Below, one piece after another: positions 36,020 through 49,210 of a stretch of 64,000 bases of DNA. A model generated the notes under the pieces. It saw only the letters and a list, made by a program, of their open reading frames with translations, did no database searches and was not told where the DNA came from. Source of the stretch: Pseudisothecium myosuroides (taxonomy: Eukaryota > Streptophyta > Bryopsida > Hypnales > Lembophyllaceae); contig OX637287.1 of NCBI GenBank assembly GCA_951799445.1, forward strand, positions 20,398,224 to 20,462,223, given 5' to 3'. Position 1 is the stretch's first letter; every line of letters begins with the position of its first letter. A program made the position numbers and the translations under genes.

Positions 36020-36384
36020 GAGCAGCTCCACTCTTGCTCTGAAAACTAGCCTCGCAAAATGGCTTTTTGCGGGCTCCATTCTCCTTCCGGGCTCCACTTT
36101 CTAATTAGTTCCCCACCCTTGCTCTCCATACCTCCACTAACTTTGCATTCTCATTGGTGGGAATTGCTATAGTGGTTCAACTTTTCTAAAAAGAGACAAA
36201 AACATTGTCAGAGAAAGAGAATCCAAGCTTGGAGAGAAGGAGAGCGGGCCCGTGAGGATTCCGGGTTGATGAGTGATTTGAGTGGGGCCGGGCTTTAACT
36301 TTTGAATTCCAGGGCAAGAGTGGGGGCAATTTTAGCTGGATTTGAGCGGCTGAGGGGCAATCCAGGGCAAGAGTGGAGCTGCTC
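36020..36384. mobile_element. 365-bp MITE with 22-bp GAGCAGCTCC ends
   Basis: It starts GAGCAGCTCCACTCTTGCTC and ends GGGCAAGAGTGGAGCTGCTC, with one mismatch over 22 bp. The interior contains GAGAAGGAGAGCGGGCC. A second partial copy follows almost directly at 36386. The superfamily is not settled. Confidence 0.7.
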
Positions 36385-36385
36385 T

Positions 36386-36640
36386 AAGAGCATCGCCACT
36401 CTTGCTCTGAAAAATCACCTCGCCAAATGGCTTGTTGCGGGCTCCACCTTCCCCACCCTTGCTCTCCATATCTCCAATAACTTTGCATTCTCATTGGTGG
36501 GAATTGCTATAGTGCTCCAACTTTTCTAAAAGGAGACAAAAACATTGTCAGACAAGGAGAATCCAAGCTTGGAGAGAAGGAGAGCGGGCCTTGGAGGATT
36601 GCGGGTTGAAGACATATTTGAGCGGGGCCGGGCCCCGGGT
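36386..36640. mobile_element. Second, 3'-truncated copy of the GAGCA...TCTTGCTCTG MITE
   Basis: It begins AAGAGCATCGCCACTCTTGC and repeats the interior of the previous element almost exactly (CATTCTCATTGGTGGGAATT, CCAAGCTTGGAGAGAAGGAG). It breaks off at GGGGCCGGGCC without the right end. The near-tandem arrangement suggests insertion next to, or unequal exchange within, a first copy. Confidence 0.65.
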
Positions 36641-37621
36641 ACGCAACTCATGTATTATTCACAAGGGTCATCAGCATTAAAATGGCTCAGAGGACGGCTT
36701 TTGTAAAAATTATATCAAATTAAAAAGACCAAAAAGTTGGGTGAAGACCAAATTAAAAGAGAATTAAATGTAGAAAATGTTGAATTGCATACATATGAGA
36801 AAAAAACTCACAATATATATGAAGAATTGAAACATTTGTGCATAGTTTTAAAAATTCTTTACAAGAAGTTCCCTCCAATTAAAATTAAAATTTTATTAAA
36901 AAGCCCCAAAAGTTGGGTCGCTTGTCCCATGATACATGTATTAAAAAAACTCATATAATTAGTTTTTTAATGCTATTATTGTATCCAAAGAAATATGATT
37001 TCATATATATAATTACGTTTTTGGATTCCTTGTTAAAAGGGCTACAAGAATTTTCTACATTAAAACAAATTGTATCCTTTGAAATTAGACTAAAATGCAT
37101 TATAAGTGATTATAATGAAGGCCATATAATATGGGAGTTGCGTACCCAGGAAACCTACAAAGTCAAAATTTGTGCACAAGCAGCAATGAGAGGCACAAAC
37201 TCTGGCTCATCTAAGAAAAAATTCAACAACAAGGAAGCCTAAATTTTGCAGTATGGTAGTTCTAACATAACCTTGCCTTAAGCTTAGCAATGAAACAAAA
37301 GGAAACAATCGAGTTGTTGAAACATGTAGCCTAAAGAGATGTGATTAGATCATGTGACTTGGGACAAACATCATGCCATCATGGGGCAATTTTGATGTAG
37401 TAAATATCGTAAGCATGCCACTTACTGTACATATTTCAGTTCACTAGCATATTACAAAAGATGGGTACATTACATTTGTTATTTTTTTCTTAAAATTGAC
37501 ATTAGTGAGTAGATAGGATTGTTGTGAAAAAATGAAATGGCACTTCTACATCAAAAGTTGCAACCTTTCTAAAATTCAATTTTAACTTGTTTGTGTCCCT
37601 CTACAATGATCACATGAGCTA
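36641..37621. other. AT-rich DNA between MITE pair and transposon
   Basis: Open frames at 36737-36958 and 36913-37242 are Lys/Ile-rich and match nothing I know. Part of this stretch may belong to the 3' end of the transposon on the minus strand, but no terminal inverted repeat is seen. Confidence 0.3.
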
Positions 37622-37990
37622 CTAACCGTGCATCTCCAATTTCACCAAAGGAGCAATAAACGCAGCTTGTTTTTTCACAAGCAATGCAGAGGGTTGTAAT
37701 GGTTTTTTGTTTTTGTATCCTAAAGCTAACTTCTTCTTTTCAACTTGGACTTGAGTTATGGCTTTCCTTTTAGATTTGGCAAGCTCTGCTTTCTTCTGTT
37801 TCTTTTCTTCTTTCGCATTGAACTTGTCTTCCTCTTCTTTGGCTGCTTTCAACTTGTTCTTGGTAAATTCTTCTGAAGTGAGGCATTTTCTATGAGGATT
37901 ATGTCTTTTAGGATTTTTTGGTTTCCTTGAAGACTTACGAAAAGAAGGAACTTTGAGTATACTAGATAGGGCTTCAACTCCACCTTCCAA
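37622..37990 (-). pseudogene. Lys-rich tail of the pogo-like transposase or element protein
   Basis: A 122-codon open frame. SSILKVPSFRK, a basic stretch, then CLTSEEFTKNK lead into a Lys/Glu-rich coiled region (EEEDKFNAKEEKKQKKAELA). PxxxCLTSEEF followed by a charged helix is how C-terminal tails of Tigger/pogo transposases usually look. Here it sits beyond the Ulp1-like exons, on the same strand. An acceptor (TTTGTAG) lies just upstream at about 38012, so it was probably a separate 3' exon of the element. Confidence 0.5.
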
Positions 37991-38119
37991 ACCATTGCAC
38001 TTGGATTGCTACAAACAAAAATTAATAAAAATTAATAACCATGAATAATCAATAAAAAATATAGAAATATTTATGAAGATCGATACAACATTGGAATAAT
38101 TTCAACTTACATGTCTTCA

Positions 38120-39579
38120 ACAACTGAGGAAAAAATTGATCCCCCTTCAAGCATCAGAATTGTTTGCTTTATACTCATTCGCTTGGCATTTACTTCTGTA
38201 TCTTGAAATATGACATTCTTAAGTTCCCAATTCACTTTCTTCAACTGATCAAACAAGCAAGTTAACACCAAAACTTATTAATTCAAATTTGCATAGAATT
38301 AATTAAACAAATATAAAAAAAAATTCACAAACGTATTGGACATTCACTCTTCCAATAGACAAAGTTGGAATATATTCAAATAAACTTGGAACTCTTCAAA
38401 TACTTCAATTTCTAATGTTCACTTACCGTATGTGCACTATTTTGGCCCAAAGAAAATCTTTCAGTAATAGTATCCAAGAAAACATCCAGGTTTTTATCAA
38501 ATAAATGCCACAATCTGTACCATTATTCTCAGGTTGTTGAGGGACCTACATCCATACAAAACATAAAAAAATTTATATCAACACATATTTGAAAAATGAC
38601 AAGTCCTTTTTAATATGTCTAAACAATCAAGTGTATCTTCAAACATATACAATTGAATAGTAACTTACATCAATTAAAAGAAAAACCTTCTTGGGAATTT
38701 TCGAAGTTGCCATGTTATTTTGTCTTTTCCACTCTGAGCTTAAAAAACTACAATCAATAAGTGCATTATACCAATAGTCAATGACACTTACACAATGAAA
38801 ATATGAAATTGACAAATTGACAAACCTCAAAATACTTATAGTTAATTTGAAACACTCATATTACAAAATTAATTGACAAAATTGACAAACCTCAAAATAC
38901 TTACAATTTGATATGCTCATGTAGATCCAAATGAGTTGTTGATTTCATTGAGTTCAAATGTAGTATAGAAGGTTTTACTACCAAGCTTCCCAAATTACAC
39001 ATAACAAGCATACTCCAATGTCCATTGTCAATTCATAAAAGAAAACATAGTTAGTAACATTGTAGTAAATTGAAATTTCAAAAACAAGTTTTATAAAGGA
39101 GGGAGAAAAAAACTTGGATTTGGTAACTGAGTAGAATAGGAAGGAAAATGTAATCACACTTGAAGATATTTGTATCTTTGAGCCAACTTGCAATTTTTTC
39201 AAATTCGTTTGTAGCAGCTTGCTTGTGGATGATCACAAGCTTTCTGAAGAAAAAACTATTGAAAAAATGGAGTCCTTTTATACATTGTTGCTTTTTTCTT
39301 GGTACTTGAGGTAAAAGTCCACCACTGTGTCTGTTAGGCATTGACCCTCACTAAGCAATTGAAAATCGGCGGCCCTAATTGTCACTGGATCAAGGTCATT
39401 GGATGGCCATACAATTGAATCTTGGACTTCTTTTTGTACCTCATTGGACACATTGATGTAATCTTCATCATAAAAGACATAATTTATATTCTCTTTTTTA
39501 AGCAACTCTTGGAGAATCTGATTAACTACATTGTCAACATTTTCATATAACAGCTTTTCGTCAATATTGCCATCTTCAC
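38120..39579 (-). pseudogene. Ulp1/SENP-like cysteine protease (C48) region inside the transposon
   Basis: Reading down the minus strand: DLDPVTIRAADFQLLSEGQC then LTDTVVDFYLKYQ (39400-39300), the classic Ulp1 entry; CIKGLHFFNSFFFRKL and IFKCDYIFLPI (39310-39120); GHWSML with the catalytic His (codon 39018-39020); ILHLNSM, where the family has LDSL, so Asp is Asn (codon 38952-38954); FLSSEWKR; VPQQPENNGTDCGIYLIK with the catalytic Gln and Cys (Cys codon 38510-38512); and a C-terminal segment ending near 38120. Good GT-AG introns separate several blocks. Single-base frame shifts occur after FYLKYQ and after GIYLIK. The Asn substitution and the shifts argue that it is now inactive. Relatives cleave SUMO from proteins. 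Confidence 0.75.
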
Positions 39580-41173
<1,594 letters not shown>

Positions 41174-41917
41174 AGAAGAGAAGACTAAATCCTAAACACA
41201 AACAACAAAACTACACTCATCAGATTTCCCATCCAGAACATGTAAGAACATCTAAATCTAAGGACACATAAGCACACCAAGTGCACACCATTTTCAGAAT
41301 TGTCCATCAGCACGAAAACCTTGCTAGAGCATCCTTTCGATCGTCAACCTCAAAACAATGCTTGTTCCTCGGGGTCAGAACCCTAAAAACAAGTAAGCAC
41401 TGATGCATCTAGTCCATTGAAGATCTAGAGAGGGTGGCTTACATGATTACTCTGCTTAGAGTGGATGGCAACAGTGAGTGGCAAGCAAGAACAGAGACGA
41501 AAAAGACAATGAACGATGAGTGCGGAAGCACAGTAGCCGCGTCAATAAGTAAAGAGACTTAACTTAACTCTCCGACACGTACAGACTTGCTCACAGCCTA
41601 GAAAGATAAAACCAGGTTTCTTAGCAACAAAACAAGCTAATCCGGTTGCGCATCAATTTGTGTATCCATTTGTGCAAATACATAAAGCTTGGTCCATTGC
41701 ACGCCTACAACAAATATACAACGTAGCTGTACAACATTTGTCTCAAAAAATGATGTTAAATCCTATTATGCCAAAGCGACTACAACATAATATCGAAATA
41801 TATGGAAGCCAGGTCAGAGAAGAACAATTTCAAGAGTCTGCAGAGCCCGCATAAACAACAAAGATCGACGCTAAATATTCCTTCATGTACATGATGAATT
41901 CCTTTGCCAAATGATCT
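41174..41917. other. 5' flank of the transposon
   Basis: Presumably promoter and end of the pogo-like element. I could not find its terminal repeat or TA duplication. An open frame at 41660-41854 has no recognisable homology. Confidence 0.3.
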
Positions 41918-41925
41918 GCCAATAT

Positions 41926-42116
41926 GGGCAATTTCGTTAAAATGGCGGTATTCCAAGTGCCACTTTGACAGTGTGCCATTTTCATCATTTAGGACAGATA
42001 TAGATTTCAAAACAGTCGTTCTAAACCATCTAGGACAGGTATAGATTTCAGAATGGCCATTCTGAACTGTTTTCATGCTATTTAAAAAAAGTATCGCCAT
42101 TTTAACGAAATTTCCC
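41926..42116. mobile_element. 191-bp MITE, GGGCAATTTCGTTAAAATGG ends (copy 1)
   Basis: It starts GGGCAATTTCGTTAAAATGG and ends with the inverse CCATTTTAACGAAATTTCCC. GGACAG(A/G)TATAGATTTCA is repeated inside. The flanking octamers GCCAATAT and ATCAATAC agree at five of eight positions. The sister copy at 60268 has a better 8-bp duplication, which points to a hAT-like element. Confidence 0.7.
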
Positions 42117-42440
42117 ATCAATACACTTCAATAGGCTGAAATTGAACTTGAATACAGTCCCGCAACAAGGACTAAAGGACCTGTATCGTAAAACATTCTT
42201 CGGGCTGTGGCTCAAGCTTTTTCTAGTGGACATACCGTAGCTGCTCCCTCGACAAACTCTACTCTTACTAATTACAAAATTGCCATGCCCACCGACGCTC
42301 CAAGCGCTCATTGAATCTGCTCCAGCAATAACACAAGCATAATAAGAGACCAAAAACAACGCCATCAAAAGGGGACATGCCCTAGACCTTGAAACAAATA
42401 AACCTCTCACATATTCACAATCCATTAAGTAAGAAATCAT
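42102..42440 (-). CDS. Uncertain small secreted-protein-like open frame
   Basis: 112 codons from a true ATG. From the internal Met26 (42365) the sequence MALFLVSYYACVIAGADS looks like a signal peptide with a plausible cleavage site. It is followed by a basic, Ser/Gly-rich part with cysteines (VCRGSSYG ... SPCCGT). A good donor (GTATGT) interrupts the frame after SSYG at about 42231, so a gene could splice out here. The 3' end runs into the adjacent MITE. I know no family that matches, and chance is possible. Confidence 0.2.
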   Translation of the reverse strand: MISYLMDCEYVRGLFVSRSRACPLLMALFLVSYYACVIAGADSMSAWSVGGHGNFVISKSRVCRGSSYGMSTRKSLSHSPKNVLRYRSFSPCCGTVFKFNFSLLKCIDGKFR

Positions 42441-43254
42441 AGTGTCCTTCCTCCTACGTGCAAACCTTTGTTGCAGAAAATTTGGTCTTCATTCAAAAGT
42501 CAATACGTCTTTCGGAGTTCTACTAAGGGATTTTTTCATGCCCGTATCCCCCTACAATCAAGCTCAACTCCATTCTATGACACTGTTGTTCTCTCCTGAC
42601 AATTACGAGTCTACAAGTACAACGATTTGGCAAATTGGCCACAAATCTGCGATGTTATGCTTAACATACATTTCTAAAAGCCTCTAAATAATAAGGTAGT
42701 GCAGAAAAGAATACCAGTGAATCAAAATAAGCTTGAGAACTGAAACAGCAAAGCACGCTAGTTGCTGCTGAACGGTAGACTAGTTTGCACTTGAAGGCGA
42801 TCTTTGCTCAAATGACTTCTAGCATGCAGCAATAGTTGGAGTGCAATTTAGTGCTCACTTCTTTGGGTCATGAATAGTGCGCAATTGCAAGAAATTCTAA
42901 AGCTAAATGCTCTAGAGACCGCAACAATGGCAAATCTAAAGGAACTGCACAAAGGCAGAAGGACCTTGCACCACGTACCTCGCTTGCGAATTGAAACCAC
43001 GGAGGTCCTCCATCAAATGAAACCAATACCATTGAGAATCACGTAAGAGTACAATGCTCAAAAACGTGAAGTGCATAATGCGTCACTGGTTGGAAATGTT
43101 GAGCAGTTTGTTGGCAGTCTCATCACCCTTTGACAATGACGAAAGCAAGTGACAATGACTAGTTAGGTTTGGCGCAGTCATTGTTGTGAGACACATCGGA
43201 AGGGTGATATTTCACCTGAGAGGATTTGACGGACTACATTAAAAGTGATCGGTA
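42441..43254. other. Intergenic DNA of intermediate composition
   Basis: An open frame at 42442-42687 on the plus strand has no homology I recognise. No element ends were found. Confidence 0.35.
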
Positions 43255-43262
43255 AGTAGCAC

Positions 43263-43528
43263 CAGGGCTTTTTTTTTTGGCTTTCTGGTGCCAGATTGCA
43301 CCAGAAAAAAAAATCTGGCTAATAAAGGTTATAAAAAATGCCAAAAAAATTGGATGAAATCGCCAAACAACTTTGAAATTAAAAATTATATTAGATGAAA
43401 TCGTCTAATTGTGGATGAAAACCATACTATACATCCAATAAGTAGATGAATGTTGCAATTTGGAGCACCACTATAACATTTTATATCGCCACTATGGCAC
43501 TTCTTCAAAAATGAAAAAAAAAGCCCTG
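43263..43528. mobile_element. hAT-type MITE with perfect 8-bp target duplication
   Basis: It starts CAGGGCTTTTTTTTTTGGC and ends AAAAAAAAAGCCCTG. The octamer AGTAGCAC stands on both sides (43255-43262 and 43529-43536). CAGGG termini plus an 8-bp duplication are diagnostic for hAT. It includes an internal hairpin CTGGTGCCAGATTGCACCAG. A diverged copy lies at 18836-19121. Confidence 0.88.
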
Positions 43529-43536
43529 AGTAGCAC

Positions 43537-44183
43537 TACTTAGTGCACTGCCATGCACGGTAAGTGGCATGCTTGCGATAAGGTTGATTGCACTGAAATC
43601 AATGTTATTCAAGCATGTAGCCCCAAAAAACCAATGTTAACTAAGGCTAATCCTAGTATTAGAAGGCATGAGTTGTTGGTTACATGTCATCTGCCCAACT
43701 GGTAATAAATGGAGATTTAATTAATTTGCCCAATAGCCGGTGTAGCATAATTAAGCCCAATTGGTGGCAAATACTACACATATTGCTTATAAATTACAAC
43801 TACTGTTGTTAGTCCTGAGAACCTTAACTAAATACCTTAGGAGGTAGTTTAGCAGAAAATACAGGTAGTGATTTAGACAATATATGATTACGTACAATTA
43901 AGCACCAAAATCAAGTCTATAAACTTTTAAATAAGTCATGGTAAATCAGAGATATGTTGGTAGTCATAATCCCTAAATATCCATTTATATCAGTCTACAA
44001 AGTCTTGTTTTAGGTCTTTGAATTCTTTACCAACACACAAAATAAATATTGTGTGTAAGTATAGTAGAAAACATTTTCAAGCATAAATCTTGAGAGAAAG
44101 CTTGAATCATAAATCTTGAAAAAAAAAAAAAAAGAAGGAAAGAAAAAGAAGTGCGCATCCATCATCAATCTCGTCTACTTGTA
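43537..44183. other. Intergenic DNA
   Basis: AT-rich, with a poly-A/G run near 44120. Nothing identified. Confidence 0.4.
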
Positions 44184-44194
44184 CATTTTGTAAG

Positions 44195-44473
44195 GAGGAC
44201 GTTAAACCAGTCCCATGAAATGTGACATGCTAGGTGAAAATGCTAGGATTTTACCCAAAAAAAAAACCGCAAATTTTTTTGATTTTTCAAATATGATCTT
44301 TTTTGGAAATTATGAATTCATATTTGCAATCAAAGGTCCCAAATTAGCTAGGAAAGTGACTAGCCTAGGTCAAAAACAACACAAAATAGGGGGCTCTTTT
44401 TTTTACATTTATCCCCCAATTTCGGCATTTTACCCCAGTTACTATCGCTTTGTTGGACTGGTTTAACGTCCTG
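44195..44473. mobile_element. 279-bp TIR element with 11-bp target duplication (Mutator-like)
   Basis: The perfect 18-bp ends AGGACGTTAAACCAGTCC and its inverse are preceded by CATTTTGTAAG (44184-44194) and followed by CATTTTATAAG (44474-44484), ten of eleven identical. A 9-11 bp duplication suits Mutator-type elements, though the TIRs are short for that group. Non-coding. Confidence 0.7.
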
Positions 44474-44484
44474 CATTTTATAAG

Positions 44485-45127
44485 TTGACGATTTAGCCCA
44501 TAAATTCTACTTTATCTTCCACAAGCAGATGAATTGATGAGCTCCAAGAATTTGTTGCAATTCTTAATCCCTAAACGCCTAAAATCCTTTTTTGAATTTT
44601 TGCACATTTTTGCTTAAATCTTTGTACAAGAATATCATTTACCGACATTTCATGAATTTGGTCATTAAGGAAGGTTCAATTGTCTTTTCAAAATTCAAGT
44701 ATTACATTGGACGAATGAGAAATTAGTTGAACTTAACAGTGCCTTGAAGCCCTCCATTCATTGTTCAAAATATGGACGTTAGAGTGCTTCAAGGTTAAAA
44801 TCGTAAATTGAGAGGCATATCTCCCTTCTAAGCTTGCAACCCATGCTATACTAACCAAGGTATGCATACCCATTCTAGACCTTCTCCCAATTGAGTCCCA
44901 TCTCTGCACCCATCTAAAAACCAAGAACCTTGTATAGTTGTAGAGAGAGGAAGCAATTGGGAGAGGGTCCATATTGGATATGCTTAATGGTAGCGGTCGA
45001 GATGCAGAGGCATCTAGATGTGCTATGGGAAGTAAAGGTCTACAAAGAGATCAATCACTTTCAAATATAAATTTTCATTTTACTAAATTTTCATATAGGA
45101 AGTGGTAGATTTGGTACCTTGAAAAGA
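44485..45127. other. Intergenic, with a TTAA-family left end
   Basis: TTAATCCCTAAACGCCTAAAAT at 44564 looks like a diverged left end of the TTAA family. No right end is seen before 45127. Confidence 0.35.
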
Positions 45128-45130
45128 AAC

Positions 45131-45400
45131 CACTATAAGAAACCCCCGTTTTAGGTGACGAGCCCTAATTTTTTATGACGGATTTTAGGTGATGTCAATG
45201 CTGACAACCCAAAAATTTTATGTCAACAAAAATGTCCAATGTAGCATCAATGTTGACATAAAAACATTAGATTGTCAATATTGATGTTACATTGTACATT
45301 TTTGTTGACATAAAATTTTTGGGTTGTCAACATTGACATCACCTAAAATCCGTCATAAAAAATCAGGGCTCGTCACCTAAAACAGGGGTTTCCTATAGTG
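45131..45400. mobile_element. CACTA-type foldback MITE, 270 bp, 3-bp duplication
   Basis: It starts CACTATAAGAAACCCCCGTT and ends GGGGTTTCCTATAGTG. The trinucleotide AAC flanks both sides (45128-45130 and 45401-45403). The arms of about 110 bp are nearly perfect inverse copies (TTTTAGGTGA, ATGACGGATTTTAGGTGATG). CACTA termini with a 3-bp duplication are the EnSpm/CACTA signature. Confidence 0.88.
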
Positions 45401-45654
45401 AACACTTCTTTGTATTGTGTACAACAAATGACCTCTGTACAAATCACTTCTCCACGTATTCTCATAGAAGATTGCTACAAATTCTCACTTATCCTCAATT
45501 TACCCCAACACAACCAAATGGATGTAGTCTATCATAATTACCTCAATTCATCTTGTAATGCTTAAAATTCTCTTTAAGAAATCTAATTTATTATTATTTG
45601 GACCACCATAGAGAAGGTTTTGCTTCAACAAAAGCTACAAGCGAGGAAGTCAAC

Positions 45655-45897
45655 GGTGCTAGTATGTGAGCCCAAGAATGCGAGCTTGTGAGCATTGAGC
45701 CTACAATATGAGTACTTATAATATAGATACCACATATTATAGAAGGTGTATGTATCATAAACACCTATACTATGGATATTTGTAACATATATATCCTATA
45801 ATCATAGACGATTTTTGTAGTATATACACCTATAACATAGGTGTGTAGTATTCTAGGCTCATGGACTCACACTCCTATGCTCACATAATAGCAACCC
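45655..45897. mobile_element. TIR element with GTGAGC subterminal repeats (copy 2)
   Basis: GGTGCTAGTATGTGAGCCC at the left and GCTCACATAATAGCAACCC at the right. Reverse-complement homologue of 19678-19921 along its whole length. The following stretch 45898-46438 is AT-rich and shows nothing. Confidence 0.65.
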
Positions 45898-46442
45898 TCA
45901 CGAGGAAGTGAGGAATTTTTTAGTAGAATGTTAGTCAAAAAGTCAGCCATGCTACAAAGATAGAAACCCGTATAGAATAGTTGCTTATTGTCATTTTATG
46001 CTACTATAAGTTTCAACAAGTTTCCCTTAAATTGTACTTTACGAACTCCAAAAACCTCAAAAAGTTTATCTTCTTGATGTAGTATAGTTTGTCTATTTTA
46101 TAGTGGAAATTATTATTATTTTATACAATTTATAATTTTCATATGAATTGCATTCATTAGTACAATAATGCAAAAAAATTAAAAATTAAAAATATATATT
46201 TTAATGATTTCTTCTATTATTTATTTTAGTGAAATTATTATTATCCTCTAATTATTCAAACGGACAATAGAAGCCACATCTATTTCTATAAAATTTGAAA
46301 TAAGCATTTTAAAAGTTTCAAGGAATGTGACAAATGTATCAATAGAAAGAAACAATCATATTATCTTTTATGGAAAGATAAAAATAGGTTTTAGGAATTA
46401 TTAATATAAATGACTAATAATTACACTCTTTATCCTTTTTAA

Positions 46443-47355
46443 CCCCTAAAGTCCCAAGGCCATTTTTCCATCAAAAAACACTCAAAATTGCCATTTCTAT
46501 AGCAAAGAGCAAAAAAACAAATTTAATGTGCTTTTTGCATATTTAACCTTAGGATCTTGTACTAGACTAGTGTAAGAATGTGTGGAAGAAATTTCAGAAA
46601 CTTTGACCGTGTAGATTGCAAGATATTTGCATTTAAAGTGAAGAAATCAAGTTTTTTTGCACCTTGCTCAACTACATTTTTTGGCTTTGAACCTTCTTAA
46701 CTTAAAATTTTTGCTCTAATGATTTTGAATTTCTAATTTTATATGATGAAAAATTGAGTTGAGAATCTAGAATTTCTTTTTAAAAAAAAACACTTAGTTT
46801 TCACTCATTAAAAAATTGTTAAGTAGAAGTAGATTCAAGATTGAAGGAAAAATTAAATCATTAATAGCTCTTAGATAGAGTTAAAATATACTAATTTCGA
46901 TGGTGAGATTGTTCTAGCAAGAAATCTTAACCTTGGAAAACTTTTTTTTTTGAAAAATTGTCAAAATTGAGTTCAGAAATGAATCCTACAATTTATTTTT
47001 TCAAGAAGATGTTGTAATTGCCCAAAAAATAAGATTGTCCATAACTTTTGCATAACAAATCCAAATGGAATGAATCAAAGCTTCCCATGTAGATAAAAAT
47101 AAAATCTATATGAAACAAATTTTTAAATTTTAAATTTAAAGTTTTTGTGAGGATTTTTTTCTGCCCGCCGAACTAAAATTTGGGGTTTTTGTGCCATAAC
47201 TTTTGCTCCCAGGCACCGATTGAAATAAAAATTACATTTTCGGAAAGCTAAATAGCTTCACAAAAAAAATTCAGAGAAGCACGACAAATATTGAGACCAT
47301 AGGAGCCTGCCCAAAATCCATTTTGTCCCCCGAGGGGACAACGGGACTTTAGGGG
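46443..47355 (-). mobile_element. TTAA-flanked non-autonomous element, copy D (913 bp)
   Basis: It begins CCCCTAAAGTCCCAAGGCC and ends CGGGACTTTAGGGG, with TTAA at 46439-46442 and 47356-47359. The palindrome TGTCCCCCGAGGGGACA sits at 47325-47341, just inside the right end. Family landmarks (GATCTTGTACTAGACTAG, CCCAGGCACCGATTG) are in the same order as in B and C. Confidence 0.8.
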
Positions 47356-47359
47356 TTAA

Positions 47360-48551
47360 TGATGACCACAATATTTTGATACCAACATACTATTTCATTT
47401 GTCACATTGAATTCATGAAGAAGTATACGAATTAAAAGATAGCCTCTACTTAATTATTATTTTTAAATATTATATTAGAAGTTGAAATAATGTAGCATCA
47501 TCTCAATGCCAAAAAGAATTATCTATATAATCAATATCAAGATTAAAAAAGAATGCTATGATCCCCCTAAATAATTGAACTGATTTCAATTCTTTTATAG
47601 CTTTAAGATGCTTGAAATGGAAAAATTCCAACATAATACCTTCTATAATGAAACTTGATTAACTCAAGTAAATGCAAAATTTATAATGAAGTGGCCTCTC
47701 CAAGGTTGTGGTGTTGGATTGTTGGCTAAGTTTATTAGTACTTATTGTTCTTGTGAAAGTTATAGCCCTATAATTTTGTGTTTTATATTAGTTTCACCAA
47801 TTTATAGCCTATATTATTCAATTCCTACAATAGTGTATTGTTTATCTCCAAATAGTCTTTTGCAAAATAAGTCTAAAATCTTCATATTTTAATTTTTTCC
47901 ATAAATTGAACTATAGAATTGTTTTGAAATTCCTTGAAGACTAGATGTTCAAATTTTGAATAGTTAATTGATGCAAAATGTTCAAGCATACAAAATCTTT
48001 TTTTCTTGTCTATTTATATATTTGTTGACTCTTGTGTTAGTTTTCAAACATATGTAAGATAAAGAATTTTATTTTTTTATCCTTCAAATATCATACAGTT
48101 AAAAGAATATATGTAAGTTTCACTTCAAAAATAAAAATTTCAAGTTCAAAAATGATTCTTCAAAAATTCCTTAATGAATAATTAAAATAAAATTCTTAAC
48201 ACCTAGTGCTCTTTGACTATTTTTCACAAAAAGTGTCCAAAACTATTATTTTCTAGTGCATTGAGAATAATTGAAATGTAGAAATATTTTTCAAACCTTT
48301 AAACATATAAATTTATACTAGAATGCTTTAGGAGTTTGTGGAATTTTTTTTAGACCATTTGCTTGCACAGATTGTTAGATTATAATATTCGAAGTTAGAA
48401 GAAAAAAAATTGGGGGCCTTGCCCAATCACAATCAATATGGTTTGACTCAACTTCATATAGAAAGAAGCACAACCTAACTTTGGAAACTCAAACCATTGG
48501 GTAGGAAGTTATGTCATTTACTTGCATGCCAATTTTCAAAGATAATGAAGA
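47360..48551. other. AT-rich DNA with one TTAA-family fragment
   Basis: 48230-48440 (TTTGCTTGCACAGATTGTTAG, GGGCCTTGCCCAATC) resembles subterminal parts of the TTAA family. No gene is seen; the frame at 47686-47892 is not recognised. Confidence 0.4.
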
Positions 48552-49210
48552 CTTGCAATCCCAATCAATCATACCAAATTCCAATTTCAAAAAGCAAAAT
48601 TTTATTTTTGGTGAATTTTTGAAGTTGATTTTCATGGTTTTACATAATATTTTATTGAAAAAAATTGATGATAATTTTTTTAATTTGATTGTATAGATAC
48701 GTAGGGAACATCCACACGCACATCTTTTATATTAAAAAAAAAACCCATTAAGTAACAAAAATATGAGCTAGGAAGAGTTAAATGTGAGATTGTGAGGCGT
48801 CATATGACCAAAATTTGTGAAATAGATACCTTGCTATTTTAATTAGATTTTGCTAATTGACCCTCACACTATAACTAATTTTGTATATTTTAGCATGATG
48901 TTACAATTACTTTGCCAAAATCTTGTTAAAATAAAAAGATATCTATTTCACAAATTTTGGTCATGTGATGCTTCATATTTAACTCTTCTTTGCTCATATT
49001 TTTGTTACTTAATGGGATTTTTTTTAATATGAAAGGTGTGCGTATGGATGTTTCTACATATATATGCAATTGAATTTAAATAATTCATCACCAATTGTTT
49101 TCGATAAAATATTATGTAAATCCATGAAAATTGATTTTAAAAATTCACCAAAAATGGAATTTTGCTTTTTTGAAAATGAAATTTGGTATGCTCAATTGGG
49201 ATTGCATAAG
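48552..49210. mobile_element. Foldback element, 659 bp, first of an adjacent pair
   Basis: Left arm from CTTGCAATCCCAATCAATCA, right arm to TGAGCATACC... inverse, ending ATTGCATAAG. The arms are about 300 bp, with CATATGACCAAAATTTGTGA against CACAAATTTTGGTCATGTG close to the centre. Both arms carry an inverse ACATCCACACGC / GCGTATGGATGT. The centre (ACTATAACTAATTTTGTA) is shared with the neighbour at 49345. Confidence 0.75.

Noticed and set aside
36737..37242. Two Lys-rich plus-strand frames
   Set aside because: AT-rich composition and no similarity to transposon or host proteins that I recognise.
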